Part shown: positions 1-18,600 of the stretch, piece by piece
How positions within the stretch are numbered: position 1 is the stretch's first letter
Layout: the number at the start of each line of letters is the position of its first letter
Source: Trebouxia sp. TZW2008
Taxonomy: Eukaryota > Chlorophyta > Trebouxiophyceae > Trebouxiales > Trebouxiaceae
NCBI GenBank assembly: GCA_002118135.1
Contig: BDIU01000141.1
Span: 1 to 64,000, forward strand
Direction: 5' to 3'
DNA: 64,000 nucleotides
Notes under the pieces: generated by a model
The model's database searches: none
Told to the model about the DNA's origin: nothing
Seen by the model: the letters and a program-made list of their open reading frames with translations, nothing else
Position numbers and translations under genes: made by a program

Positions 1-75
1 GTGGGGTCTCTCCCGTGTTTCGCCTTACGTTGGCAGGGTGGGGTCTCTCCCGTTTTCTCCCCTAATCGCCTAATC
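1..75. repeat. Tandem repeat at left edge, 37-bp unit
   Basis: The 16-base string GTGGGGTCTCTCCCGT occurs at 1-16 and again at 38-53, so at least two units of 37 bp are present and the array may continue outside the window. A short CCTAATCG doublet follows. No coding signal is seen. Confidence 0.7.
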
Positions 76-809
76 GCTTGTAATGACACAAAAGCTGTCA
101 AAGTACATGATAATGCTTCTCTCCAAGAGCTTGCAAACATCCTAGTCTCGCTCTCTGCGTAGAAAGATAGCAGACACCGCTGCTGCATAGTGAAGCCAAT
201 AACAGGGGCTTGGCCAAACATAACCTTCTCAGCCCAATACATACATGCAATGATGCCTATCTATAACAAATATCAACTTTCTGAAATTGTCAAGCTAAGT
301 GAACTACCTACCAACAAGCTCAAACCCAACTTGTGTCGGCCGACCAAACCAAACAATCTGAAAGGGTATAAAACCATGCTACATATGTAGACGATTCTGA
401 CCAAATGCTGGCAAACAAGGCTTTGAAAAGCTCCAGCTGACGCAACCTAGCTGAAATGCAAAATAAAAGTTTGTTGAAAATTTGCGAGCCCGACCGTGAG
501 TACAGTTGTTGCAGCAATGCTGCAGAGAAAAGAGTCACTCTGATTCCAGATGCTCTCTGCGCAATATGCCAGATGGATAGCATGCTGTGAATGACAAAAT
601 GCAAGAAAAAGATCAATGCAAGCTGCAGCTGTATTCTGCAGCAGCAGCTTGCCTCAACACACGTTCCCAGAAACTTAGCTCCGTATGCAAAACCTGCCTA
701 CAGTATCAGATGATCACTGCTCTCCGTATCAGGAATCAGGCATTTCTGTTGAACGTGCAAAACAGTGGCCTTGACGAGTGGGGGCATCCATTGCCTATCA
801 GTACAGTCC
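76..809. other. Intergenic stretch downstream of the cyclin gene
   Basis: No open frame here resembles a known protein and no clear splice pattern is visible. It lies 3' of the minus-strand cyclin gene and probably contains its 3' UTR. I see nothing else I can support. Confidence 0.4.
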
Positions 810-3800
810 TCAAACAAAGGTAGTTGATGATGATGACAGAGAGGATGCAGTCTCAAGGGGGGAGGTAGCGTAGGCTGGGGGGAAACTGGACAGAAGTCGG
901 GCTGACCCAATGTCAACTACTGGGGAAGCTGCATGGAAGCTGCTGGCTTCTTGATTCCCATCAGGATGGTAAGGGAGGGAGCTGTACATGCTGTTGTTTG
1001 TATATGCTGAGTGAGTGGAAATCTCACTGGCACAGGGAACATTGGAGTACTCTGTGCGCAAGCTGTCAATGTGGCTGACTGTGGCATGCATGCATGCCAG
1101 AATCTGCGCAGCGCACAAGCATAAGGATAATGTCGACATGAACATATGCATGCTGGATACCTGTACAGGCATCTGTAACCCAAGGTTGTGGATTTGCATC
1201 AGACATGATGTCAACTTGAGTAACAGCCAGCATGCCTGTTTTTGGCTTGTCACGCCAGAGGTCGCGGGTTCAAACCCCGCTGCAACAGTCAAGCAGGCTC
1301 AGCACAAGGCAATACATCATTGGCGCAAACGTCTCTGGGCTGTTGAGCAGTGAGGTGTACCTTGACAATGCCCAGCTGGGTCCATTCTTCAATCAGGCAC
1401 ATCAGCGCTTCATGATCAATACCATGCTCTTGAAAAGCCAGGACAATTACTGCACAAGCTTGAGTTGAGGCTGGGTACATCAGGTTCATGACATCTGCAG
1501 TGCAACCACAAAAACTCTGAGCTGATGGACGCATCTGTTGGAGAGCAAAGCCTGTTTGAAGTCTCCAGATGATGGCTGTCAAATGACATTTGTAAATGCA
1601 GCCCTTCTCAGCAGGGATGCAACAAGTGCATGTGTAACACAACAGGGTTGCAACAGCTGCACGTGTAGCTCCACAGAGATGCAGCAAGTGCATGTGTATC
1701 ACTATAGGGTCAGAACAGCTGCATTTGTAGCTCAACACAGATGCAGCAAATCATGTGTATCACAACAGCGATGCCACAGCAGCATGTGTACCACAACAGG
1801 GACACAACAGCTGCATTTGTACCACAGCAGGATGCAACAACTGCACATGCAACATAACTGCCAAGATCCTGAAGTCGTCAGGCACAGCAGCTTACCTGAA
1901 AGAGTGTGGGACAGCAGTGTCGCTGCAAACTGCCTGATATGGGCCAAATACTCTTCTGGCTGGAACTGCAGCTGATACAGAACGCCAGACAGTGCATCGC
2001 ACAGCAATTGGTCCAGGAAGGCTGCAGATGTGAGGGCTAGTGGGCGCCATCCCAGAGCATGCATGATCAGCTTCTCCATCTGGCCCACGTCAGATCCATT
2101 GTAGCGGCCCAGCCATGGCTCCTCAGCCTATAGTTGCAATCACGGTAGTAATGAACACAATTCAGATGCTGTCTAGCACATATGCTAAGTGTATGCAGCT
2201 CAGCCTGAGCACTTACATTGTCAGGATCAAATTGCTTGCAGCTGACATTCAGGATGCCAGGAACAGACAGTCCTGGTAGACAATACAACAGGCTGTGTGA
2301 CTGGCAGCTGCAATGGACTTGCAGATGCATTGTGCATGACAACAAGCCATGCATCAGATAGTAAGCCTGCCAGGTGGCATTGTTCTTTGACAATAAGTAA
2401 CGCTGTTACAAGTCGCTACTGATGCTTATACAAGCGCCCAGAATGGCCCAAATGGGTGAGTCAAACGAATGGTTGAAAATTGAACATGCGTCTGCAGCGC
2501 GTAAGCTTGCATCTGTACAAGCTGTCATGCATGTCAGGCTGCAGAAGCAGATGCTCACAGCGGGCTTTGGTTTGTGTAACAAGGCATTGTGGAATACCTG
2601 CAGGCCAGGCATGGTGTTAGGCACGTCCACTTCCTCCAATTTTGCAGCCAAAGTCAGGCTGGCAAGAGCAGCCAGCCACATGAAACCACTTGTGTCCCTC
2701 TGCACGCCAGGAAATGTATCAATGCAAACGTTACTGCTTGTGCAGATAGTCAGAAGGAGTCAATGCTTTGCGATGACAGTGCTGCTGTTAGCAAGAGGTC
2801 TGGCATGCTGCTATGATCTCATGGCAGCATGCACGTTGCCATGATATCATGGCACACTGGAGGCTGCTACTCTCATGGCACAGCAGCTCTCATGGCACAG
2901 CAGCCCTCATGGCACAGCGCAGGAGAGCTGCTGACTGCTGCTTGTCTTGTAGGCATGTGGTGGCAGCATGGCTTGGAAGTACTGGGCTGCTGTTTTGATT
3001 TCGCTCACCACAGGGGAACTGTGCACTGAGGGCCAGCATGCAATGCATGAACAGCATCATGACTTGCAAGCGTGTTTGTGTGGAGCCACATGCGGTGCAG
3101 ATGATAGCATTCACTGTGGTAGTATTCTCACCTTGAAATACTCGACTGCGCTGAACCTGTCAAGAATGCTGACAGCTAGAGCGCTTGTTGGCAGCTGGAA
3201 TCCTTGGCAATGGCTTGCCTGCAGGCAAAAGATGCTGTCAAAGCAAACACAAGGACAGAGGCCTCACGCATTGTGCACAGGTTGTTTCTCTTGTATGTTT
3301 CTGTTGGTAGAGGCAAAGCAAGCAGAGAGCTGAGGCAGTGATTAGTGATTGCCTGCAGATGAAGATTGCCTGCAGATGAAGATTGCCTGCAGATGAAGAT
3401 TGCCTGCAGATGAAGATGGCCTGCAGATGAAGATTGCTCAGAAACAAGAACAAAGAGTAGAGGCATCATGCATTGCGGAGAGGGCTCGCATTCTGCGTTT
3501 GTCGCAAGCAAAGCATGCAGAGAGCTCAGGCAGAGATTGGTGCTGTGGGCTTGCATCGATCATATTAACGGCATCTGCAAGACAGGACCTACAAGGTCCA
3601 TAGAGCTTACGCTGATGACTGCAGCAACCAGCTGCTGACGGATGACTGGTGTCATGAAGTCATGCTTGATGAGGTAGTTTGAAGGCTTGATGCCTTCATG
3701 CTCCCGCAGCAATAAGACTTCCAGGTCGTCTCTGACAGTTTGATAGTCCAAGAGTATTTCGGCAGAAAACGCAAATGCTGCCTCTGTATTGGGCTTGTTC

Positions 3801-3898
3801 AGGGTTGGCATCTTTGCAGCCACAAGCTGGACGTTTGACGGGGTGCACAAGCCCTCACTGTCTTCAGAGCAGCTGAGGTCAAGGGATTGTCTGGCCAT
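810..3898 (-). CDS. D-type cyclin, multi-exon
   Basis: A cyclin activates a cyclin-dependent kinase; D-types drive G1/S through the Rb pathway. Reading the minus strand, the chosen ATG is at 3898 and is followed closely by LSCSE (3863-3877), a perfect LxCxE Rb-binding motif in the usual D-type position. Exon 1 continues through MTPVIRQQLV to about 3590. Exon 2 (about 3132-3180) gives VSILDRFSAVEYFK. Exon 3 (2598-2699) gives LAALASLTLAAKLEEVDVP, the D-type signature of the first cyclin box. An exon near 2220-2280 follows, then about 1896-2125 with MEKLIMHALGWRPLALTSAAF, the start of the second box. Exon 1361-1494 has YPASTQACAVIVLAF and joins in phase after LLSHTLS. The last exon is weakly supported; the frame ending SSSSTTFV at 810 is the best candidate. 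The spacing between RQQLV and LDRF looks about 10 residues short, so a small exon may be missed. Confidence 0.8.
1213..1288 (+). pseudogene. tRNA-Asp(GUC)-like remnant with intact anticodon and T arms
   Basis: The 3' two-thirds fold like a tRNA. There is a 5-bp anticodon stem (1242-1246 with 1254-1258, one wobble) around loop TTGTCAC with anticodon GTC at 1249-1251, a five-base variable loop, then a perfect 5-bp T stem GCGGG/CCCGC around TTCAAAC (1264-1280), which also forms a good pol III B box. A D-like stem AACA/TGTT is present but its loop lacks GG, and the bases where the 5' acceptor strand should be do not pair with TGCAACA at 1281-1287. A dead tRNA or a tRNA-derived fragment is more likely than a working gene. 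It sits inside the presumed last cyclin intron, on the other strand. Confidence 0.45.
1619..1860. repeat. Degenerate ~31-bp tandem repeat, about 8 units
   Basis: Units resemble CAACAGCTGCATGTGTA followed by NCACAACAGNGATG, with start points near 1620, 1650, 1682, 1714, 1743, 1773, 1805 and 1836. It lies in the cyclin intron between the exons ending at 1896 and starting at 1494. It creates spurious open frames on both strands. Confidence 0.65.
2815..2925. repeat. CATGGCA-rich direct repeats
   Basis: The string TCATGGCA recurs seven times, with three closely spaced CTCATGGCACAGCAG-type copies near the end. It lies in a cyclin intron and appears to be a young slippage-type repeat. Confidence 0.6.
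3347..3431. repeat. 17-bp minisatellite, five units
   Basis: GATTGCCTGCAGATGAA is repeated head to tail at 3347, 3364, 3381 and 3398, with a one-base variant (GATGGCC) at 3415. It is intronic in the cyclin gene. There are no spacers, so it is not a CRISPR array. Confidence 0.9.
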
Positions 3899-6328
3899 AT
3901 AGACTGCCTTGATCACCTATGAACATGGTGCAGAGCCTCAGCAGCAGAGTTGCAGCAGCTGCATCTGCCAGACTTGCTTGCAAGTACTACAGGCATGCAA
4001 GGAATTGTTGCAGGATGCTTTGCAGTGTCAGGATAAGGCAAGGGTGAAGTTGATGCCCACCTGGTCTGTAGAAGTGATGCTCTACTTGCTGTCACTATGT
4101 AGTCTTGATCACGAGCGTTGCCGGATGCAACAGTTGAGTTGAAGCGTGAGCGGCGATCGTCAAACACGCCGTAAAGTTCGGCGCTGTAGACCAAACCTGA
4201 AAGCAAGCATGCGTAGCGATATAAGGCCCTCGAAGCTTACAGGACACATGCTATTGTGGTGGCAATGTATTCGCAGAAGTGCCAATCGCATCCGATCAGC
4301 ATCGAATGCAGTACAGATGGAGACATAGGACAGAATGTATGCTGCTGTGGAGACCTCACCGTCAACGCGTCACACGATAAGCCAAGCTTGAGCCATGTTG
4401 ACGAGCATGGCCACGCGTTCAGGCACAGGTTGCTTAGACGCAGTAGCTCCCTGTTGACGAACTGGCCCAGCTCGGCTGCCGGTTGCTCGAGCCACTGGTG
4501 GTCAGTCGGGGCCAGCAAACAGACTAGCTGTGCCTGTGCCTGTTACGCACGTGAGACCCTCGATCAACGTCGTGAAGTCAGGCCTGGTCTGGGCCCACTA
4601 CTGTCACGTTGATGAAGGCACAATGTTGCATTAAATGTTGAAGCAATTGTGGTGCACTGGCTTATCTAGCGAAAATCCGCAGGATGAAGTACGTCAACCT
4701 GTGTCTCGCTTGAGAGACTTGACGCACTTGCTCGCAATTCAAGCCCCGTGGTTCGCATCAGCAAGGGGTCCCTGTGACTCACGTGGACGACCTGGCGTCC
4801 GATTAATGACGAATTTCAGCTTCAATGAGCGCATCGTCGCCAATCGCGTTGCACTCTACCAACGTACGCTCGTCAAAATCCATGTCACGACGTGTCATGT
4901 CGATTCAGAGGACAGAGTTTTGAGCCATCAACTCAACCTGGCGCATGGCCTGTATCACAAGACAAAAGCTTCATCAATGTACATGAAACAAACCGCCCTG
5001 ATGATGGAGTGAGCACAATTTGCATCAGCCATCAACGGCTCAGGGCGAGCGCTTTTGGCATCATATGACTGTAGACTGTGCAAGCTGTGACAGGGCTACA
5101 CAACTCATGCTCAAGCTCAGGTGCCAGACTTCTTTGGACTGGACTTGCGCAAAATGGCACCAATTTGTGAGTTCACTAGAACGAAAACAGTGCCAGAAAG
5201 CATCTCGCATGCTGCGCAGATGGCTCAAGGATGCCTCCACACTGGGCATGGCATTCTGCACATGCAGCATTCATTTCAATCTGCATAGGACTGCGCATAG
5301 ACTGTCGGCTCTCATGTCTTGCATTTGCAGCGTGTCATGATCAACGGGTCATCAGGCAAAAGCGGTCCAGAAGGCCATGGAATTGGCTGATTTCCCACGC
5401 TTTGGTGTACTGCACCCATGCACTGCAGGTATGTTTCAAAACCTCGACACTGTGTGCATGCTGACATGATTATGAAGGCAGATTTCGGTGGCGGGTCTTA
5501 CACATTCGTAAAAATGGATTACACCACGACGCAAATCACGACGTGCATTTGTCACAAACTGTGTCGCGAGCAAACAACGTAAACTTCTGCCTCTGAATTA
5601 GAGCTTCGTCTCTTGGTGCACTTTATCATGTGACTGCTGACGTAGCCCTATCAGGCATGCAGTCAAACTGCCGTGTCTCAAGAGCTTTGACAAGCTTGAG
5701 TCAAGTCCTGCCAGGCCTGAGGCAATTACAGCAACATGTACAGGGTACAGCTCATGTGTCAAACAGCAAGCAACTGGCTGAGCATAGAACACTCAACAAG
5801 CAGGCCGGTAAACATTGCAATGCAACAGGCTAAAGTCAGCAAGCCTGCAGCAGTTGTAGCGCAATTACAAATACATTGACATCAGCGGTTGATGGCCAGC
5901 CATATTGTGCTTGGCGCAACCTGGAGCAGTTGACACAGCGCATGGTATGTTTGTTCATAGCTATGAAACAATTAACAGACGGCTCAACAGCTAGACTGCT
6001 ATCTGTGAGATCGCACAAGCAGCACACTAAGGCTCAACAGCAAGCTTCAAAGAGGACATGTCACTCGCACCTTTGACAACTTGACTACCTCAGAAATAGC
6101 AGACACACAAGCAAAATACAGCGTGAAAGTCAAAAAGCTTGCCTATGGCTTAATATGAGCTTCCGTGTGAAGTCAAAGTCAAGTCATCTTCTCGACCAAT
6201 TGACTGCAAGCTGCACTTTAGACAGGAGCAAGTGACCGGCTGTGCCAAGCCACGCAGCTAGTTTGGTCAACAATGATATGGCTGTCCTGAACAAATGCTG
6301 CAGCTGAGTGACGCTCCTTTGTGGATGA
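3899..6328. other. Region between cyclin start and MCM7 stop
   Basis: This should hold the cyclin promoter/5' UTR (right of 3898 on the minus strand) and the MCM7 3' UTR. A CpG-richer block at about 4040-4600 contains a possible exon on the minus strand (frame with ELYGVFDDRRSRF, between a TTTCAG near 4197 and a GTGGGC near 4062). I cannot tie it to the cyclin because the LxCxE motif already lies next to the ATG at 3898. The block could be 5' UTR exons. From 4600 to 6300 nothing recognisable is seen. Confidence 0.35.
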
Positions 6329-12698
<6,370 letters not shown>

Positions 12699-13066
12699 GT
12701 TGCCTGCTGCCAACAATCAGCTTGCTTCAGTCTGTCGCTGAATGTACGCGCTGCAAAACAGGGCTACATTGATAGCGACAGCAAAACATGATAAAAATGT
12801 GGACTCTGAAGATGATGTATGACACATGCATGTCCATACCTCAGCGGCATGCTCGCAGCATCAACTGCGGCATCGTGCGACTCATCGACCTCTGCACAGG
12901 CCAAGTTTGTTCAAAACAGATATACTTTCGAGCTCGCAATCTGTACAACCTGGCTTCGGCAACTGTGCGCCTGTCGTCCGTTGCACTCACCCTGCGCTTG
13001 ACGTCGAGCAGGAACTGCTACCGTGGCTCAATCGGACGGCGCACATTGTGTAGCTCCCGTATCATC
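12699..13066. promoter_or_regulatory. Divergent intergenic region MCM7 / SFGH
   Basis: These 368 bp separate the two start codons and so must include both promoters and 5' UTRs. CpG is more frequent here than in the surrounding introns. I see no convincing TATA box or named regulatory motif. Confidence 0.4.
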
Positions 13067-15000
13067 ATGAGTGCAGGACCTGAAGCACAGAGCGCGAAGA
13101 AGGTGACATCTGTCCTGGCATGCCATTGTGCATCGTGCATGCGATTTGGCAGTGCGTGCACTGCAGCGATGCACACTTGCTTCACCACCTCATGCGACCA
13201 TTTGGTTTGCAGCAGTTGGCTGGAATGCTGCCCTCTGAGCGTTGATGCTTGAGAACAACTACTGGCTGACCTATGCATGCCTGATTGCAGCAATACGGTG
13301 GCTGGAACAAGCAGTATCAGCATCACAGCAAAACGCTCGGCTGCGATATGAAGTTCTCGGTCTACACACCCCCAGCAGCCGAGAAGCAGAAAGTGCCGGT
13401 AAGTTGCATTGGGTTCAAGCTGCATGGTGACACCCAACCACTGATCAACCCATAGCCAATGGGTTAATGGGAACCCAATGCCTTTCTGCTGTGGCAGGTG
13501 CTATACTTCCTGAGCGGACTTACATGTGATGACCAAACCTTCATTGTCAAGTCAAATGGCCAGCGCAAGGCTGCAGAGCATGGAATTGCAATCGTTGTAT
13601 GTGACACCTCTCCCCGGGGCCTAAACATAGAAGGTGAAGAAGAGGATTGGGATTTTGGCACTGGGGCTGGCTTCTACCTAAATGCCACCCAGCCCAAGTG
13701 GAAGCAGTACCGCATGTATGACTATGTTGTCAAAGAGCTTCCAGAAGTCTTGCAGAGCCTGCCTGGCTTGGACACCAGTAAGGTGGGTTCTGCCTGAACT
13801 TGACTTGATTGACTGATTCGACAACTGTGCCAATCGAACAAGAGGTGGTAACAGGTATGCCTCACCCTGCTCTTGTAGGCCATACAGCAGGCTTATTTCA
13901 TCATCTGAAGGTGTGCAGATAATGGGGCCAGCGACTGCGTATGAACCTGAGTTGTCCTCTGGTATCATCTCTCATGTGATCTGCATACAATTAGTAGAAA
14001 CCACGCCCAAGCAGTGCATGAGCAGATCAACGCGTAGTATGCAGCAGGAGACTAAAGTTGATACATAGGATTGAGTTGCCGTCTGGCTAGTGCAGTGTGG
14101 CTCATGCTGAGCTCAATCACATGCGGTATTACTGTCATTGATATGGATGGGCCAGTGCATTTGGTTATGTCCTGCTGCCTAAACTGCTCATACAGCCCTG
14201 ACTCGTATGCAACATCAGCGTCACTGGATGTCTGTATTGAATGCAATTGTACAGTCGGATGGTCAACCATAGTTGCCATGACAGCTTTGCAAACTCAAAG
14301 CTTGTGCATTTTTGAAAGGGGAGCAATGTATGATGCAATTCACTGTTGCCCTGTAGTGAGAGCTTTAGATACATTTGGGTTTCAATCAACATCTGATGAT
14401 GCACGAGGGTCACATGTGCTTTTCATTGTAGGCATCAATCTTTGGTCACAGCATGGGTGGCCACGGCGCTCTGACCATCTTTCTGAAGAACTCCAAAACC
14501 TACAAGAGTGTCAGTGCGTATGCTCCAATTTGCAACCCCATTAACGTGCAATGGGGTCAAAAAGCTTTCACTGGGTATCTTGGGGATGATCAGTCACAAT
14601 GGAAAGAGTATGATGCGACTGAGCTCGTGAAACAGTACAATGGTCCCAAAGTTCCTGTGCTGATAGATATTGGCACTGATGACAACTTCAAAGACAAGCA
14701 GCTGTCATCAGAGACATTCCAAAAGGCAGCACAGGGCAAGCTGGATGTGGACCTCAGGTTACAGGTAAGCAATCGTGCTGTCCATTGGTGCATGTGAGCA
14801 GAGTTGTTGGTCCAGCACAGTGGCTGCAATACATTTGCACGATTGTTCTGCACAAGTGCTGCACAGTACCTGTGAAGTCGAGCAGTTAACAACTATTGTG
14901 TTGCCATCTGCAGGAAGGCTACGACCATTCATACTTCACAATCTCCACCTTCATTGATGATCACATTGATCATCATGCAAAAGCGCTGTCCAAATTGTAA
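13067..15000 (+). CDS. SFGH: S-formylglutathione hydrolase (esterase D family)
   Basis: This cytosolic serine esterase hydrolyses S-formylglutathione to formate and glutathione in formaldehyde detoxification. The start at 13067 gives [12 protein letters not shown]. An intron follows, then [20 protein letters not shown] (about 13291), [14 protein letters not shown] and [20 protein letters not shown]. After another intron comes [16 protein letters not shown], with the nucleophile serine in GHSMGG (14444-14461). The other triad members are the Asp in IDIGTDDNF (about 14670) and the His in EGYDHSYF (14.92 kb). The protein ends HHAKALSKL with TAA at 14998-15000. The length, about 280 residues, suits the family. 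The first exon is the least certain part: its 5' splice site is GTGACA, and the N-terminus is a little short compared with human ESD. Confidence 0.93.
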
Positions 15001-15660
15001 TCAGGGCAGAGCATCTTGACTGTGAAATGTGGCTGGCAGCAAGTTTACAAGTAGCATATGCTCATGCGCCTGCATTGGGCTCAAGCTTTCTGGCAAGCTC
15101 TTTGCAGTGTAACGCACTGTCACTGCGTGCATCTGCTTTGTCCATGATGCACTGCAGTTTCCAGCACTTTTTCCGCACAAGACCAATGCCTGTGCTGAAT
15201 CTGAGACAGACGCACTGCGTCTAGTGCCTGTGGCTCTTCAGCCACTGGCAGGCTAGAAAGTGCGTGTAATGGCTGATCCCTCTGGACACGTAAATCCTTT
15301 CACATTTACTGAAGCATTGAAGCATATGCATGTGGGACGTGAAGTGCGATGTATAGTGTCTGTGCACAACTGCAAAATGGGTCTAATAACGAAGTCCGCA
15401 TGCAAGCAAGTCTCCTGATAGTTTGCTGTGAGAGGACAGCAGCATCAAGAACAAACTTGCGCATACTTCTGGCAAGTCTTTTCATACATGTTGCAGCAAT
15501 TAAATCCTGTTGCAACGTTGCAAAAGCTTGCCTATGAACAAAGAACACCTGCTGTGGGCAAACGGACCTTTGCAAAACCAGGACAGACGAGCATGCAGAC
15601 CAGCGAATGCTGAGCACGTGAACTGCTACAATGACAAGCGTGGGAGGCTGCTACCATCGA
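15001..15660. other. Convergent intergenic region SFGH / importin beta
   Basis: These 660 bp hold the two opposing 3' UTRs. The SFGH stop is directly preceded by TTGTAA, resembling the chlorophyte TGTAA polyadenylation signal, but it overlaps the stop codon and may be chance. No gene is seen. Confidence 0.4.
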
Positions 15661-18600
15661 CTAGGCGCCTACAGGCTGCGCCACTGCTTGCTTGATGGCT
15701 GTTTGTGCCCAAGTTGCAGTGTCTGTTAAGGATGAAATGCCTGACGTGGCAGCTTCTTGTACAAACTGAATGGTGTATGGCTTTTGAGTGAAAAGTTGCC
15801 CAACATGAGGCAGAGTGCTGGCAAGATCTCCTAGGAGGGCCACAGCTGCTTTGGTGACGCCATCATCCTGGTTCTCCTTGTCATTGTAGATGTACTCAAT
15901 GAACTCCAAGAGAGTCTGCAGATGCAAGTTGATGTGATCACAGGACAAAGACATGGTGCAGGCAGATACTGGATCCAACAGGACAAGACAGCAGAAGGCA
16001 AAGACAAGGTGCTGCCAAACACTGGATTCAGCAGCAATGTCAATGGCAGAAGACAGCACAAGGCAGAGACAAGGTGCTAGCAAACATTGGAGTCAATGGA
16101 GCAAGACAGCACATGGCAGGGACAAGTAGTGGCAAAATACTGGACTCAACAGCTTTGTCACTGACAGCATGTGCAGAAGAACTGACGTACACCAGGAGGA
16201 GGAACTGACAGAAATCTTACCGGCGTTTCCGGAGCAAGCCATTGCGCCATCTTGTCGTTGGGCAGCGCATGCATGATGCCTGCATACGCCTCAAGAATGC
16301 CCTGCCGCAGTGTGGTGTTATAGTCATACAGCGCTTCATTGTTTCCTCGCTGCTGCTCAACACTCAGGTGCTGAGCACCCTTCAGCATAGGCAGGACGTG
16401 GCTCAGGTATGTCTCAAATTTGTTGTTTACTGACAGTGCAATGTCTCCAAACGAGGACAGGATCTGTGGCTTGATGGTGCGATCTACAGTTGGATCTGAC
16501 AATGTCTGAAGCAGGACTTGCATGATCCTGTCGCTGTACTCCCCGACCTGAGTGTCCATGGCTCTGCAGATGTCACCAAGCACCCCCACTGTGGCTATGC
16601 ACACCTCAACCTCCTGCACTTGCACAGCAACCATGTGAGTGCACAAGTACGCAAGCATGACTTGACGTTGTCTGTATGACCACCCTGTTGGGTCTCAAAT
16701 ACCATGAAAGTGATGATTGTTTGACAAACTCTATCGGGCCAAAGCATTGCTGGCAATCACAAACATTGAAAAGGAGAATGCAGAAGCAGCTGAAGGACAC
16801 AACACCCTGCCAGTTGCAGCAATACAACCAGTTGGTCTGCAAACGCCATTGCCCAAGGCCATGCAGCAGTGAAAGGGGGAATGATCTACACGATGCAGCA
16901 TGTATTGCAGCCACGCAGCAGTGAAAGGTGCAACGGTATACGTGTATGGCTGCATGTGCTGCAGCCAGTTGGCTCACCCTGTGGTTCTTGAGACCTTGTT
17001 CCAGAACAGGGTAAAAACTCTGCATGTACTTGGTGAAGGACTGCCCACAGATGTACGTCAAAGCACCCACTGCCAGCATGCCTTCCTCATGAACACTGCT
17101 GCCATGACATTGGAAGACACCCAGCAATGCCTGCATGATCGGGTCTGCCTTCTCCAGCAGACCTGTCTTGGATGTGTCACTCTCACTCAGCTTCTGAATG
17201 ACGACTTGCAGTACACCGCAGAGCAGCCCCTGCATAGCAACAACATGACATGTCAAGTTTGCACCCAGGCAGATTCCATGTCAGGCTTGTAACTAATCTG
17301 CAAACTGCTGTGACTGTTGCATTGGCGATGTAGCAAACACAGCAGTTCATAGCACTCAATAAAAAAGCAATTGGTTTGTTCTTGTTTTGTTGCATGTCTA
17401 GCATCGTAGTGGGTGCAGTGGTGAGTGACAAGCAATTCTTTACAGACCTGGCAAATCTGTACATACAGCACTTAGCAGGCATCAATTGTGTTATGCACAG
17501 TTGTACATGGAACCAGATGTGGGCCAGTCTGACAGCGTTCACGTAAACTCACCTGCAATTCGCTCTGGTGCTCCTTTGCCTCAGTGCTGTTGACTTGCAT
17601 GCGCAGAGTTGATGCCAGTTTGTCCAGCAGTGCTGGTATGAGCTGGCCCACGAGAGGCAGGGTGTCTGTTGACGCACTGCGCACAACCTCGTTGATGGCC
17701 TCAAATGCCTGGAGCTGCAGCCTGGAGCCTTCTTGCACGTCCATCTGTAGAGCGCGCTCCCCCTGCAATGCCATGGTGAGTTGTCTCAGTGAATCATCAT
17801 ACCTCAATTTAGACTACTGATATTTGATAATATTTCCCTAGGGGGTTGTTGTATTAACATCAATGTACTGCATATGATACAATTTGCATTGCTATCAGCG
17901 ATACATACTGTCAGAAACTACTTGTGACATGTTAATATTGGCATCACTTGGTGATTCAGTCAGCTGCCTTTAGCTGTGCTGTGGTCACCAGTCAAAGAAG
18001 CTCGTGACGGGCGTACATGGAGACAGCTGACTGCGCCTGTACCTACCTAGTCGCTGAGTTTCGAAGCATACCTAGCAAGGGTTTGTGATGAATGTAATGC
18101 AAGCTTTGGTGCTGCTTGTTAGATGACACAATAATATTGAGCGGCCTGATACAGGATGATCAGCTGATTGAGTGACTGAGATGTTGAGACTGAAAGCTAG
18201 CTCAGAACGCAATGCAGGCAGGCAGAGTTTCTTGTTGCAGGCAATAAGGTAAGCATTCAGATCCTTACCTGCTGCAACAATGCCTGTATGGCGTCAGCAA
18301 AATAGGGTGTAAAGAGATTCTGCTCAGAGTGCTTGAAACCCGCTGCAAGCTGGCTCAATGCATAGCAGATCTGCTCAGCTATGTAGGGCTCATCACGTGT
18401 GCTCTCCAACAAGGTTTTGACAACGCCAGGCAAGTTCTGCTGGTTGATGAGTGGTGACATGCCTACATCCTCCTCACCATGCACAAACTGGAAAATCCGA
18501 CCTAGACAACCACACAATGTGTCACCACACATCCAACTTGGTGAAGTTGACGCTCAGCATCAGCACAACAAGTAGCAGCACAGCATGCTTCAAACCGACT

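Noticed and set aside
1213..1288. Functional tRNA-Asp gene
   Set aside because: Acceptor stem does not pair and the D loop lacks the GG pair; kept only as a tRNA-like remnant.
3347..3431. Regular short repeats resembling a CRISPR array
   Set aside because: Units are directly adjacent with no unique spacers and lie in a eukaryotic intron; it is a minisatellite.
4635..5340. Plus-strand frames of 125 and 106 residues as a separate gene
   Set aside because: No recognisable domain, no splice pattern, and the composition matches neighbouring non-coding DNA.
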